The notes below the pieces were generated by a model. It had not been told where the DNA came from, ran no database searches, and saw only the letters and a list, made by a program, of their open reading frames with translations. Position numbers and translations under genes: made by a program. Positions 1-8,182 of a stretch of 64,000 nt of DNA are shown one piece after another. The stretch covers positions 40,341 through 104,340 of the forward strand of contig NZ_JADMVE010000011.1 of assembly GCF_015547515.1 (NCBI RefSeq). The letters are read 5' to 3'. Source of the DNA: Eubacterium sp. 1001713B170207_170306_E7. Its GTDB lineage: Bacteria > Bacillota > Clostridia > Eubacteriales > Eubacteriaceae. Every line of letters begins with the position of its first letter. Within the stretch, counting starts at the first letter, position 1.

Positions 1-1
1 T

Positions 2-1375
2 TACCTGGCAGCGCATAATGTCTTTAAGGTTTCGTTTTGGACACTGCTGATTATGGGCGGCCTTTCCACTGCCTTTCTTTTTCTGGGGGCGGATTGGCTG
101 ATAACTGTTGCGAACTGGCCGGGTGAAAGCTTTCCAGCCATTATGGCCATTGCGATGGCGCCGCTTATTATAGCGATTTGCTCATCCTTCCGAGGTTTTT
201 TCCAGGGCTTTCAAATCATGAATCCAACAGCCATCTCTCAGATTATTGAGCAGATTGTTCGGGTGGGTCTGGGCGTTTTTTTGTGCTGGTATTTCATTTC
301 CAGTGGAATGGGTGTTGGAATGGGCGTCGGCGGCGCCGTTTTTGGAGCAACTGCCGGTGGCCTGTTTGCGATGCTTTTTCTCTGGTTCTTATACTGGGCT
401 TTCACAGCCGCCAATAAAAAAACATTAAAGCAGACAAGCCGGCCGGTACCGCTTACAAATAAACAGATATTCAAGCGCCTTGTGATCATCGCGGTCCCGG
501 TTACGCTGACATCCGCCATTGTCTCGCTGTTTTCGATGATTGACTCAATGATCTATATCCCGAGACTGGCGCTCGCAGGGGTTGACGCCCATACCGCAAC
601 GACCATGATCGGCGATTTTGCCAATGCGGATACGCTGATTAATATACCGCTCGTTATCAGTGGAACCCTTGCGGTTGCCATGATACCGGCGATTTCGGAA
701 TCCTTTGCCCTCCGTGATAAAAAGGCAATGGGGCATAAAATTGATGTTGCCATCCGTCTGGTTATTATGGTAGCTTTACCTTGCTGTATTGGCCTTTCTG
801 TGCTCTCACAGGGAATTTTTGATATTCTTTTTCAAGGCTCACCTTATGGACCCGAAATTTTAAAATATTACTCGTACGCGACTATTTTTATGATGCTTTC
901 AAACACATTTCAAAGCATTCTCCAGGCCATAGACCGCTTCAGAGTACCATTGATCAATCTTGCTATTGCGATTGTAATCCGTTTTGTAACAGGATGGATC
1001 TGTCTGGCAGTGCCTGCGTTTAACATCTATGGGATTGTTATCAGCAGTATGATTACTTTTGTTTATTTAACGATATCTAATTATATCTGCGTCAAGCGTT
1101 TTACCGGGTTCCAGATGGATGCGAAGCAAACGCTTTTTAAACCATTGGTTTCAGCCATTCTGATGGGGCTTGCTACCTGGGGTGTTTACGCATTGGTAAG
1201 CATGCTCGCAGGCAATTTTATCGCAGTCGTGACAGCGGTGGTGGTTGCCGTTGCTGTGTATTTTTTCCTGATGATTTTGATTGGTGGAATCACAGAAGAA
1301 GAAATGGCTATTCTGCCAGCACAGAAGATTATCGAACCGGTTTACAGGAAAATCAGAGGGATTTTATATCGCTAG
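2..1375 (+). CDS. MurJ/SpoVB-family lipid flippase, 5' truncated by window edge
   Basis: The frame is open to the left edge, so the first part of the gene is missing; about 457 residues are visible. The protein is very hydrophobic with many predicted membrane segments. Its early segment has the pattern FRGFFQGFQIMNPTAISQ followed by EQ..RV, characteristic of the SpoVB/YtgP branch of the polysaccharide-flippase (MOP) superfamily. Family members flip lipid II or related undecaprenyl-linked sugars across the membrane during cell-wall synthesis. The next gene, mazG, starts 15 bp downstream, as in the spoVB(yabM)-yabN order of Bacillus and clostridia. Whether it is the SpoVB paralogue or the essential MurJ-like one cannot be decided from sequence alone. 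Confidence 0.85.
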   Translation, partial: YLAAHNVFKVSFWTLLIMGGLSTAFLFLGADWLITVANWPGESFPAIMAIAMAPLIIAICSSFRGFFQGFQIMNPTAISQIIEQIVRVGLGVFLCWYFISSGMGVGMGVGGAVFGATAGGLFAMLFLWFLYWAFTAANKKTLKQTSRPVPLTNKQIFKRLVIIAVPVTLTSAIVSLFSMIDSMIYIPRLALAGVDAHTATTMIGDFANADTLINIPLVISGTLAVAMIPAISESFALRDKKAMGHKIDVAIRLVIMVALPCCIGLSVLSQGIFDILFQGSPYGPEILKYYSYATIFMMLSNTFQSILQAIDRFRVPLINLAIAIVIRFVTGWICLAVPAFNIYGIVISSMITFVYLTISNYICVKRFTGFQMDAKQTLFKPLVSAILMGLATWGVYALVSMLAGNFIAVVTAVVVAVAVYFFLMILIGGITEEEMAILPAQKIIEPVYRKIRGILYR

Positions 1376-1389
1376 AATAGAGGAAAGCT

Positions 1390-2847
1390 ATGTCACAGAT
1401 AAGTATTGTAGGTTTAGGGCCCGGTGCCTTGGGCCAGCTAACAGTAGAAACACTGGAATTACTCCAGAACGACAGTAAAAATTATTTCAGAACAGCCGTC
1501 CACCCCGTAGTCAAAGAGCTGGAGAAACGTGGGATAATGTACGTCAGTTTTGATACATTGTATAAAAGCTGTGAGTGTTTTGAGGACGTTTATGAAAAGA
1601 TCGCAGAAGAACTTATCCAGAAAGCACAGACTGGAGAAACGCTGGTTTATGCGGTTCCTGGCAACCCGCTGTTTGGGGAACAGAGTGTCGTCAATTTAAT
1701 GCATAAATGCCAGGAAAAGAAGATAAGCTACCAGATTTATTCGGGGGTGAGCTTTGTTGATGTTTCCATGACAGCATTAAAGGAAGACCCCGTAAATGGT
1801 CTGAAGATTATTGACGCCTTTGAAATTAACAAACAAATTCCGGACAAGGCAATGGGGAATCTGGTCACTCAGGTTTTCAACCGTCATATGGCATCAGAAA
1901 TTAAGCTTTTCCTGTTGGATTACTATCCAGATGATTATCCGGTTGTTTTGCTCATCAACGCCGGAATTCCGGGACAAGAGATCATTAAAGAGGTTCCATT
2001 GTGTGAGATGGACTGGACTGATGAGATCAACCATTTAACCACGCTCTATATCCCGCCGGATAAAAAGGGCATGAGAAGCTATCAAAAGCTGCTTGAAATT
2101 ATGGAGATCCTCAGAAGTCCGGAGGGCTGCCCCTGGGACAGAAAGCAAACACATGAGAGCCTTAAAGCATATCTGCTGGAGGAAACCTATGAAGTGATGG
2201 ATGCTATTGAGACAGAGGATACAGAAAATCTGATAGAGGAACTGGGAGATCTGCTTTTTCAGATTATTTTTCATGCACAGCTTGGCAGAGAAGAAGGACT
2301 TTTCACAATTAATGATGTTCTGGAAGAAATCAATCAAAAGATGGTACGCCGGCACCCTCATGTGTTTATGACTCCCGAGGAGATTTCATCCGAAGAGGTG
2401 GTGACCAATTGGGATGAAATCAAAAAAACAGAGAAGCAGACACAAACGATCTCCGATGAAATGGCGCGAATTCCCAAAGAATTTACTGCGTTAATGGAGG
2501 CCTGTAAGGTTCAATCCAAAGCGGCCAAAGTTGGGTTCGATTTGGAAAACCCATTGGATGCATTAGAGAAGGTTGCGGAGGAAGAAAAAGAAGTAAGAGC
2601 GGAAATTATAAATGAATGCCCGGATAAACTAGAAGAAGAACTGGGGGATTTGCTGTTTGCGGTTGTCAATGTTGCCCGCCTGGCAAAAATTCAGCCTGAG
2701 ACTGCACTGCGTAAAGCGACACAAAAGTTTATCATGCGTTTTAAAGAAATGGAAAAAATTACCCTAAATGAACAAAAAAGTATGCTTGATTACGACCTTG
2801 ATGGTCTTGAGCAGCTGTGGCAACTGGTAAAATCCTTAAAAAACTAA
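1390..2847 (+). CDS. mazG: Bifunctional methyltransferase / nucleotide pyrophosphohydrolase MazG (YabN type)
   Basis: 485 residues with two modules. The N-terminal ~220 residues form a tetrapyrrole-methylase-like SAM domain (opening SIVGLGPGALGQLT). The remainder holds tandem MazG domains, with EETYEV...EELGDLLFQ and a second EEEKEV...EELGDLLFAV; these Glu/Asp clusters bind the metal ions. MazG proteins hydrolyse non-canonical or excess NTPs to NMP and PPi. The fusion and length match Bacillus YabN, whose methylase part has no settled role. It lies directly downstream of the flippase gene in the conserved clostridial order and probably shares its transcript. Confidence 0.93.
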   Translation: MSQISIVGLGPGALGQLTVETLELLQNDSKNYFRTAVHPVVKELEKRGIMYVSFDTLYKSCECFEDVYEKIAEELIQKAQTGETLVYAVPGNPLFGEQSVVNLMHKCQEKKISYQIYSGVSFVDVSMTALKEDPVNGLKIIDAFEINKQIPDKAMGNLVTQVFNRHMASEIKLFLLDYYPDDYPVVLLINAGIPGQEIIKEVPLCEMDWTDEINHLTTLYIPPDKKGMRSYQKLLEIMEILRSPEGCPWDRKQTHESLKAYLLEETYEVMDAIETEDTENLIEELGDLLFQIIFHAQLGREEGLFTINDVLEEINQKMVRRHPHVFMTPEEISSEEVVTNWDEIKKTEKQTQTISDEMARIPKEFTALMEACKVQSKAAKVGFDLENPLDALEKVAEEEKEVRAEIINECPDKLEEELGDLLFAVVNVARLAKIQPETALRKATQKFIMRFKEMEKITLNEQKSMLDYDLDGLEQLWQLVKSLKN

Positions 2848-2875
2848 GGTTTTTAGCTAAAAATACAGAAAATGC

Positions 2876-2905
2876 TTGTATTTTTTAGCGAAACGTGATT
2901 ATAAT
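2876..2905 (+). promoter_or_regulatory. Likely sigma-A promoter of hup
   Basis: TTGTAT (2876-2881) and TATAAT (2900-2905) are separated by 18 bp, about 50 bp before the HU start codon. The preceding AT-rich inverted repeat (about 2857-2889, GCTAAAAATACA against TGTATTTTTTAGC) may end mazG transcription and overlaps the -35 box. HU is normally strongly expressed, which fits a dedicated promoter here. Confidence 0.6.
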
Positions 2906-2956
2906 AATAATCATAAAAATTAAAACATAAAGATCACACTTTACGGAGGGATAAGA

Positions 2957-3232
2957 ATGAACAAATCAGAATTAATTGCCGCTATGGCAGAAAAATCGGG
3001 ATTATCTAAAAAGGACTCAGAAAAAGCTTTAGGTGCTTTTATGGATACCGTTGTTGACGCCTTAAAGGACGGCGACAAAGTTGCTCTGGTAGGTTTCGGT
3101 ACTTTTGATGTTCGTGAAAGAGCTGCTAGAACCGGTTTAAATCCAAGAACCAAAGAACCAATTGAAATTGCTGCTTCAAAAGCTCCAGCATTTAAAGCAG
3201 GAAAAGCATTTAAAGACGAATTAAACAAATAA
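2957..3232 (+). CDS. hup: DNA-binding protein HU
   Basis: 91 residues, full length for HU. The start MNKSELIAAMAEKSGLSKKD and the arm region VALVGFGTFDVRERAARTG with NPRTKEPI are classic HU family motifs; the NPRT proline intercalates into DNA at bends. HU is the main nucleoid-compacting protein in Firmicutes. The ATG follows a strong ribosome site (ACGGAGGG). It has its own promoter and is followed by a strong terminator, so it can be expressed apart from its neighbours. Its position between mazG and rqcP is the usual clostridial arrangement. Confidence 0.96.
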   Translation: MNKSELIAAMAEKSGLSKKDSEKALGAFMDTVVDALKDGDKVALVGFGTFDVRERAARTGLNPRTKEPIEIAASKAPAFKAGKAFKDELNK

Positions 3233-3240
3233 TCAAGGGA

Positions 3241-3270
3241 GGGCCGGAGCAGTATTGCTTCGGCCCTTTT
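3241..3270 (+). terminator. Rho-independent terminator after hup
   Basis: GGGCCGGAGCA (3241-3251) pairs with TGCTTCGGCCC (3257-3267) around a short loop and is followed by a T run. It directly follows the HU stop codon. Confidence 0.85.
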
Positions 3271-3290
3271 GATTTTAGAAAGGAAATTCA

Positions 3291-3530
3291 ATGCGAGTTG
3301 ATAAATTTTTGAAAAATGCCCGTTTAATCAAACGCCGTACCGTGGGAAAAGCGGCATGTGATGGAGGGCGGATTACGATTAATGGAAAAGAGGCAAAGCC
3401 TGGGAGCCGTTTGAAGGTTGGCGATATTCTCACCATAGCATACGGCGATGGCGAACAGAAAATTGAGGTTTTAGAGCTTTTAGAACATGCCCCTAAGGAT
3501 AAAGCCACAGAAATGTACCGGGAACTTTAG
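3291..3530 (+). CDS. rqcP: S4-domain ribosome quality-control factor RqcP (YabO)
   Basis: 79 residues, almost entirely an S4 RNA-binding fold: MRVDKFLKNARLIKRRT...GGRITINGKEAKPGSRLKVGD. The length and the position between hup and divIC match YabO of Bacillus, now called RqcP. That protein binds stalled 50S subunits and works with RqcH to add alanine tails to stuck nascent chains. The start ATG has a good ribosome site (AAAGGAAA). In spore-formers yabP and yabQ normally come next; here they are absent and divIC follows after about 90 bp. The E. coli relative is HslR (Hsp15). Confidence 0.88.
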   Translation: MRVDKFLKNARLIKRRTVGKAACDGGRITINGKEAKPGSRLKVGDILTIAYGDGEQKIEVLELLEHAPKDKATEMYREL

Positions 3531-3618
3531 ATTAAGAATTGACTGGGTTTTATCGTTTATAATAGCTGAATGAAGTAGATTATGTTACAATAAATAAAAA
3601 AACAGGTGGTGAAAAACA

Positions 3619-4041
3619 GTGGCGGAAAAGAAAAAAAAAGATCTGCGCAGGCGCTTCAAGCCTAAAATGGGGACGATTATTGTGACCCTTGTGCTTTTAA
3701 TCTTTGTGGGCACACTGTTTGGAACAAATGCCATGAAAATTCATCAGCTTAATGCCCAAAAAGTAGATATTCAGTCCAAGCTTGACGAGGCAAAGAAGAA
3801 AAGCGAACAATTGGACGAAGACATTAAACAAATCGGAACAAAAAATTATATCGAACTCATTGCACGAAAATACCTGGGCCTTTATTATCCGGATGAAAAG
3901 ATTGTAGTGCCCGTAGAAGGTAAAGATAATAACGGACAGAGTAACAGTGAGCAGCCGGCAGAACAGCCGACACCAACAGCAGACGAAGGTGGTCAGGATA
4001 GTTCCAATAGCGATGAGCAACAAAGTGAGGAAAACGAATGA
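3619..4041 (+). CDS. divIC: Septum formation initiator DivIC/FtsB-like
   Basis: 140 residues. A basic cytoplasmic N-terminus (EKKKKDLRRRFKPK) is followed by one membrane helix (GTIIVTLVLLIFVGTLFGTNA), a coiled coil (about residues 40-80) and the family signature YIELIARKYLGLYYPDE. The C-terminal ~35 residues are an acidic, Ser/Gln/Pro-rich tail. DivIC pairs with FtsL and DivIB at the division septum. The start is GTG, with AGGTGG upstream. Its stop overlaps the ppx start by 4 bases, so the two genes are translationally coupled. Confidence 0.85.
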   Translation: MAEKKKKDLRRRFKPKMGTIIVTLVLLIFVGTLFGTNAMKIHQLNAQKVDIQSKLDEAKKKSEQLDEDIKQIGTKNYIELIARKYLGLYYPDEKIVVPVEGKDNNGQSNSEQPAEQPTPTADEGGQDSSNSDEQQSEENE

Positions 4042-4991
4042 GTGAATCAAGTGTACCAAAACAACCTAAAATCAATCGAGCGGTGATTGATATCGGAACA
4101 AATTCAACGAGAATGCTGATATTTAGAAAAGATAAAAAAGGACAGCTGTTTCGCGTTAATAAATCGGTCCGGTATACCCGGATGGGCCAGGGCGTTAATA
4201 AGACCAAACGCCTTCATCCGGATGCGATCAAGCGAAATATTGAAGCCTTAGAGGAGTATAAGAGCATCGCTGAGGATTACGAAGTAAGGGAAATGTTTAT
4301 TTTTGGTACAAGTGCGCTCCGAGATGCTGAAAATTCTTCAGAATTTATTGATTTAGCCGCACAAAAGCTTGGGATGAAGGTTGAGGTTATTTCAGGTGAA
4401 AAAGAGGCGGAATATGGCTTTATCGGCGTATCACAATGCTTTGATGAGGGCTTGCTGATCTTTGATATTGGTGGAGGCAGTACCGAATTGATTTATGGAC
4501 AGGGCCGAAATCTCTTAAGAATGAAAAGTCTGGATATTGGAAGCGTTCGTTCCACAGAAACTTTTATTGAGAATGATCCGCCCAATGCAGATGAGCTGAA
4601 TCAGTTAAATCAAAATGCAATCGAAGCCCTTGAGAATGCCCTTGCTGATTACGAAGCTTATAAACCTTATAAGTTGATCGGTATTGGCGGAACAGCCACA
4701 ACGGTATCCACGATTAAACAAAAACTGAAAATTTATGACAGTGAGCAGGTGCATCAGAGTGTTGTCACCAAAGCGGAGCTTGAATCGATCATCATGGATC
4801 TGGCTTCAAAAACGATTGATGAGCGCCGTCAGATTGTCGGTCTGGAGGCGAAGCGCGCGGATATTATCATTGCGGGTACCAGTATCCTAGACAATATTTT
4901 GAAAGCGACCAAAATGGACTCATTTGTTGTTTGTGATTATGATAATCTGGAAGGCGCAGCCTACAGCCGTTTTTTCATGAATGAAAAATAA
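4038..4991 (+). CDS. ppx: Exopolyphosphatase / pppGpp phosphohydrolase (Ppx/GppA family)
   Basis: 317 residues of the sugar kinase/HSP70/actin-fold Ppx-GppA family. It shows the phosphate-binding loops AVIDIGTNSTRML near the N-terminus and LLIFDIGGGSTELIYG near residue 140, then a third at LIGIGGTATTVST. It lacks the C-terminal HD region, so it is the short bacterial form. It degrades polyphosphate or pppGpp and may tune the stringent response. The last codons (from 4980) lie inside the 13-bp direct repeat that marks the left edge of the prophage; the integrated element leaves the stop codon intact. Confidence 0.9.
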   Translation: MSESSVPKQPKINRAVIDIGTNSTRMLIFRKDKKGQLFRVNKSVRYTRMGQGVNKTKRLHPDAIKRNIEALEEYKSIAEDYEVREMFIFGTSALRDAENSSEFIDLAAQKLGMKVEVISGEKEAEYGFIGVSQCFDEGLLIFDIGGGSTELIYGQGRNLLRMKSLDIGSVRSTETFIENDPPNADELNQLNQNAIEALENALADYEAYKPYKLIGIGGTATTVSTIKQKLKIYDSEQVHQSVVTKAELESIIMDLASKTIDERRQIVGLEAKRADIIIAGTSILDNILKATKMDSFVVCDYDNLEGAAYSRFFMNEK

Positions 4992-4992
4992 A
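4980..4992. repeat. attL-like 13-bp direct repeat (left edge of prophage)
   Basis: AATGAAAAATAAA occurs here, covering the end of ppx, and again at 11143-11155 just before the tRNA promoter. The two copies bracket every phage gene. Removing one copy plus the intervening DNA would place ppx directly upstream of the tRNA promoter, a plausible uninterrupted locus. The repeat is AT-rich, so chance similarity cannot be excluded, but the placement is exact. Confidence 0.6.
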
Positions 4993-4995
4993 TGT

Positions 4996-5016
4996 GAATG
5001 TCAAGAAAAAATGTCC
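4996..5016. repeat. Left imperfect terminal inverted repeat of the prophage
   Basis: This 21-bp stretch (beginning GAATGTCAAG, ending ATGTCC) matches the reverse complement of 11119-11139 at 14 of 21 positions. Each copy is exactly 3 bp inside its 13-bp direct repeat. The symmetric placement suggests a transposase binding end, but the match is modest and AT-rich. Confidence 0.35.
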
Positions 5017-5030
5017 AAAAAGTTAAAAAC

Positions 5031-6062
5031 TTAAGACAAATTCTGAATAAACATACCGAAAAGCTCCGCAGAAGTGCGATAACCGAGAATTTTACGCGGA
5101 TAATTATTAATCCAGGATTCAACCCGTTTGATGAACTGTTCACTTAAGGAAGCGATATTTACACCTTTTTTCACAAAGCGGCGAACCATGCCGTTGACGT
5201 TTTCGTTGCTGCCGCGTTCGCTTGAGCGGTAAGGATGACAGTAATAAGCTGTTGTCCTTTTTTTCTTGGTATAGATGGAGGTCTCAATGGTGTCCTGATC
5301 GATGAATTCGGAGCCATTGTCCATGGTGATACTTTTGAAAATTTTCTTGAACTGGTAACGGTATTTCCGTTCCAGGCTGTCCAATACTTCCTTTACACAG
5401 GCCTGGGAAACAAAGGGCAGTTTAAAGACAAGGGTATCCCGGGAAGTTCTTTCAATGATGGTAAGGAGCCCTGTTTTCTGTCCACGGGCAGATTTAATAC
5501 AGTCCATCTCCCAATGCCCCCATTCAAGGCGTGTTTCAACTTTGTCAGGACGTTCATCAATCCGGCGGTTCCCCAAGCCTTTCCTTGATTTTACTTCATT
5601 CTCTGTTTTGTGTTTGTTGGTCATGCCTTTACGGTGCAGATCGTTTATGGTTAAACGCGGAAAACGGCCTTGTTTGATGTAGTTATAGAGTGTACCGGTA
5701 CAGATGGTGGTTTTGAACTTTTTCCCTTCAAAGCGGGCACGACCTAAAGCGACATCGGGAGACCAGCGTTCATTGATAATCTTGTTTTCAATGTACTCAA
5801 TGAAATCTGGATCATCAGCCAGCTTGCATTTACGGCCTTTTCGTTTGGAAGCTTCATCGGCCAGTGTCTGGGCATAATCGGGACAGTAACACGAATATTC
5901 AACCAATTTGGTATTGTAAAGCATGATGGTGCCACGCTTAATCTCACGCCGTACGGTCCGCTCGGACATACCGATCACATCAGCAATGTCCTGGGTGTTT
6001 AACTCCAGCTTAAGGCATGTTTCAATCTGTTTGCGCTGATCCAGTGTCATATAAGCAGCCAT
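5031..6062 (-). CDS. IS30-family DDE transposase, probable phage integrase
   Basis: 343 residues. The N-terminal helix-turn-helix (residues ~5-45: LNTQDIADVIGMSERTVRRE) is typical of IS30. The DDE core has D187 in WEMDCI, D248 in TMDNGSEF and E287 in GSNENVNG. The gene follows rep by 12 bp with a strong ribosome site (GAGGAGG) and is co-directional with all structural phage genes. There is no room for an insertion-sequence end between rep and this gene, so it is part of the phage, not a separate IS. Its stop lies about 40 bp inside the left end of the element. Inferred role: integration and excision of the phage double-stranded form. Confidence 0.9.
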   Translation of the reverse strand: MAAYMTLDQRKQIETCLKLELNTQDIADVIGMSERTVRREIKRGTIMLYNTKLVEYSCYCPDYAQTLADEASKRKGRKCKLADDPDFIEYIENKIINERWSPDVALGRARFEGKKFKTTICTGTLYNYIKQGRFPRLTINDLHRKGMTNKHKTENEVKSRKGLGNRRIDERPDKVETRLEWGHWEMDCIKSARGQKTGLLTIIERTSRDTLVFKLPFVSQACVKEVLDSLERKYRYQFKKIFKSITMDNGSEFIDQDTIETSIYTKKKRTTAYYCHPYRSSERGSNENVNGMVRRFVKKGVNIASLSEQFIKRVESWINNYPRKILGYRTSAELFGMFIQNLS

Positions 6063-6074
6063 GTCAAAACCTCC

Positions 6075-6836
6075 TCATAAATCCAATTCCAGATAGTAAT
6101 CTTTAAAAAAATCGTATTGATCCACAAACTGTTGGGAGCACCACGCCCCTTCAAAGTCCAAACTGAAATCAACGGCTTTTGTGAGCTTGCCCTTTGAAAC
6201 GACCTCGGCTTTGTTTAAACCGGTCGAGCAATAATACAAATTGGCATCCAGGTCGGTAACTGATCGGGCTAAATCCTTTGTAATATACTTTGTGATATAA
6301 AGGGCGGTCCGGGTATTATCCCGAATAGCGCCCAGAGAACAGAAGCCAAACTTTTTTTGATAGGGCGCCCAGTTCAGATAGCCCTTTTCGGAAAGGGAGC
6401 GCACCGGGTGCGGTTCCAGATCATCCCAGGGAAGCTCGGACAACAAACCGTGCATGTGCCAGTTTTTACCATCGGCATGCAATTCAGGAATGAACAGGTA
6501 TTTCACATCAAAAGCCGGATCTTGTTTTCGATACTTTTTTCGGTAATCCCGTATCCACTGGGAAAGGTCTTTCTGAAAAAGGGACAGGTTATCCCGCTGG
6601 TACTTTGCTTTATCCAGGGTAAGGGTCACGAACCATGTCCAGTCATTACACAAAGCCTTTTCAAGGACGGTGTTTTTAGCCCGCTGTACATTGTTTTTAA
6701 GCTTTTTTTGATTGGCCTTGCCCTTGGGGGTATATTTCCGAATACTCCGCCCATAGGTCACTTCCTTGGTGATGGTCAGCTTGTAGTAATCCGCCATCTT
6801 TTTGACCTGCACTGCGTTGTATATTTTGTATTCCAT
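6075..6836 (-). CDS. Rolling-circle replication initiator (HUH endonuclease) of the phage
   Basis: 253 residues. HUH motifs are visible in order: motif 1 WFVTLTLDKAKY (~69-79), motif 2 PELHADGKNWHMHGLL with metal-binding H127 and H129, and motif 3 ALYITKYITKDL with candidate catalytic tyrosines Y180 and Y184. Such proteins nick the plus-strand origin and attach to the 5' end to start rolling-circle synthesis, the role of pII in M13. The start ATG follows GAAAGGG. The gene lies just downstream of a hairpin cluster that may hold the origin, and just upstream of the transposase. Related replicases occur in plasmids, but the surrounding coat and Zot genes mark this as a phage. Confidence 0.87.
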   Translation of the reverse strand: MEYKIYNAVQVKKMADYYKLTITKEVTYGRSIRKYTPKGKANQKKLKNNVQRAKNTVLEKALCNDWTWFVTLTLDKAKYQRDNLSLFQKDLSQWIRDYRKKYRKQDPAFDVKYLFIPELHADGKNWHMHGLLSELPWDDLEPHPVRSLSEKGYLNWAPYQKKFGFCSLGAIRDNTRTALYITKYITKDLARSVTDLDANLYYCSTGLNKAEVVSKGKLTKAVDFSLDFEGAWCSQQFVDQYDFFKDYYLELDL

Positions 6837-6856
6837 TGTATCCCTTTCGGTACAAT

Positions 6857-6994
6857 CCCCGGAATGTGATACTTATGTCAAGTAGAAGGCCTCCGGCCTT
6901 CTCGTTCCGGGGGCATGCTGCAGTCATATTTTTTCGCCTTCGGCGGGCACCCTCTTAGGCCAGGAAAGGATAAACCTTCCCTGGTCAGAGGGTG
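6857..6994. other. Hairpin-rich phage intergenic region: candidate origin / packaging signal
   Basis: Three structures lie in the 173-bp gap between zot and rep. First is a nested stem: CCCCGGAA (6857-6864) with TTCCGGGG (6905-6912) around the perfect inner hairpin AGAAGGCC-TCC-GGCCTTCT (6884-6902). Second is a small CGCC-TTC-GGCG hairpin (6935-6945). Third is a long imperfect stem from CACCCTCT (6948-6955) to AGAGGGTG (6987-6994) with inner pairing CCAGG..CCTGG. In M13-type phages the replication origins and packaging signal form such hairpins next to gene II. The function is inferred from structure and position. Confidence 0.5.
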
Positions 6995-7009
6995 TTTATG
7001 GGGAGGCGG

Positions 7010-7828
7010 TCATTCATTCTCCAGCTGGAAGAACCGGTCGACCTTACCTTCCAAGGTTTCCTCGGGGTGCGGGCGGCGGTCAGCAGCGGGGCCCCGCTGG
7101 CGCACCCCTTCCGCTGATCCGTCGTCCGCTGCCCAATGGAGCCGGGACGGCCTGGGAGAACGGCGCTTTTGCGGGCGTCTTTCCTCTGGTGCTATCTCAG
7201 CAGCCAGAATAGCTTGTTTACGAGCCTTTGGCACTGCCGCAACACCCGACTGAGTAAAGTCATAAAACGTATCATAGAGATCACCTACCTTTTTGGAATA
7301 CAGAAAAAATTCATGGTCGTTCTTTTCCCGGATGGTCACGTTCCGTTCGACCGCCACAAAGAGCGGAAAGGGCAAAACGGACCAGAGGGAGAAGTTATTG
7401 AGTTTACGATGCACGACTTCGATTTCGCACAAATCCCGAATCTGACGGTCAATCTGGCGCATATTCTGGGTAATGAGCACCACCTCAAAGCCGTACTTCC
7501 GATGCTGGGCAAAGAAAGAGCAGAAGGGGAGCCGGTCTTTGACGGAGAACTCCCGGCAGTTGAACTTGACGCTGGCTTCATCCAGCATGATCAGGGTCTG
7601 GTTCTCCCGCTCTTCGTCGTGGAACAATCGGGCGAAGCTGCGGAGAAAGTCCACGGTCAAATCCTGATTTTCGATATAAAAATAGCGGCCATTCATGTGC
7701 TTGATCTGGGAAACCTTAATGGGAAAGTTGGCGATTACGTTCTTTCCGGCTTTCAGGTAGGCCAGGATCAGGCGGATACTGTGCAGGCTCTTGCCGCTTC
7801 CGGGAACACCGGTATAACATTTAATCAT
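7010..7828 (-). CDS. Zot / pI-like phage assembly ATPase
   Basis: 272 residues. The N-terminus is a P-loop domain: Walker A GVPGSGKS (7-14) and Walker B TLIMLDEAS (~78-86), followed by QHRKYGFEVVLITQNMRQID, a pattern typical of the Zonula-occludens-toxin/pI family. In filamentous phages this inner-membrane ATPase powers virion extrusion. A hydrophobic stretch (SLWSVLPFPLFVAVE, ~147-161) could be the membrane contact, but a clear transmembrane helix is not obvious. The C-terminal ~70 residues are Arg/Pro/Ala-rich and low in complexity. It lies downstream of the coat and tip genes, the usual inovirus order. Confidence 0.88.
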   Translation of the reverse strand: MIKCYTGVPGSGKSLHSIRLILAYLKAGKNVIANFPIKVSQIKHMNGRYFYIENQDLTVDFLRSFARLFHDEERENQTLIMLDEASVKFNCREFSVKDRLPFCSFFAQHRKYGFEVVLITQNMRQIDRQIRDLCEIEVVHRKLNNFSLWSVLPFPLFVAVERNVTIREKNDHEFFLYSKKVGDLYDTFYDFTQSGVAAVPKARKQAILAAEIAPEERRPQKRRSPRPSRLHWAADDGSAEGVRQRGPAADRRPHPEETLEGKVDRFFQLENE

Positions 7829-7914
7829 ATTTTTTACCTCTTTTGTGTGTGCTGCGGCGCTGATCCAGGGAGATCAACCCCGAAAAACACGAAAATTCAA
7901 GTTTAACGCTTATA

Positions 7915-8181
7915 TTAGTCGATGACCTTAAAGACCCGCAGCAGAATGGAGATCACGTACCAGACGAGCATGGCAGCCCCCCAGACGGCCAGGGTTTCAA
8001 CCACCAGCGTGAAGGGGAAGCACCAGTTCATATAGCCGACAATCTCTGCTGGCAGGGAAAGATTCAGGCTTGCGAAGGGATCTTCGGGCAAAAGGTCGGT
8101 AACAGAAGTTACAACGGACGCAATGAGTCTGATAAAAAAGTTAAGGATGATGATAAAGAAATCGGCAATCAACGAAAACAC
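7915..8181 (-). CDS. Small hydrophobic minor virion protein, pVI-like
   Basis: 88 residues with hydrophobic segments at both ends (LIADFFIIILNFFIRLIASVV near residues 4-24, and LVVETLAVWGAAMLVWYVISILL near 59-81) and a short polar middle containing LLPEDPF. It starts 1 bp after the stop of the pIII-like gene, so the two are coupled, matching the gene III-gene VI order of M13. pVI caps the virion end together with pIII and helps release it from the membrane. The assignment rests on position, size and hydrophobicity; there is no sequence motif. Confidence 0.65.
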   Translation of the reverse strand: MFSLIADFFIIILNFFIRLIASVVTSVTDLLPEDPFASLNLSLPAEIVGYMNWCFPFTLVVETLAVWGAAMLVWYVISILLRVFKVID

Positions 8182-8182
8182 C

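Noticed and set aside
4980..4992. XerC/XerD dif-type integration site
   Set aside because: Many inoviruses use dif, but neither 13-bp copy nor the flanks has the two 11-bp half-sites of dif, and the phage carries a transposase.
5031..6062. IS30 transposase as an independent insertion sequence
   Set aside because: Only 12 bp separate it from the replication gene and contain its ribosome site; there is no terminal repeat on that side. It reads in the same direction as all structural phage genes.
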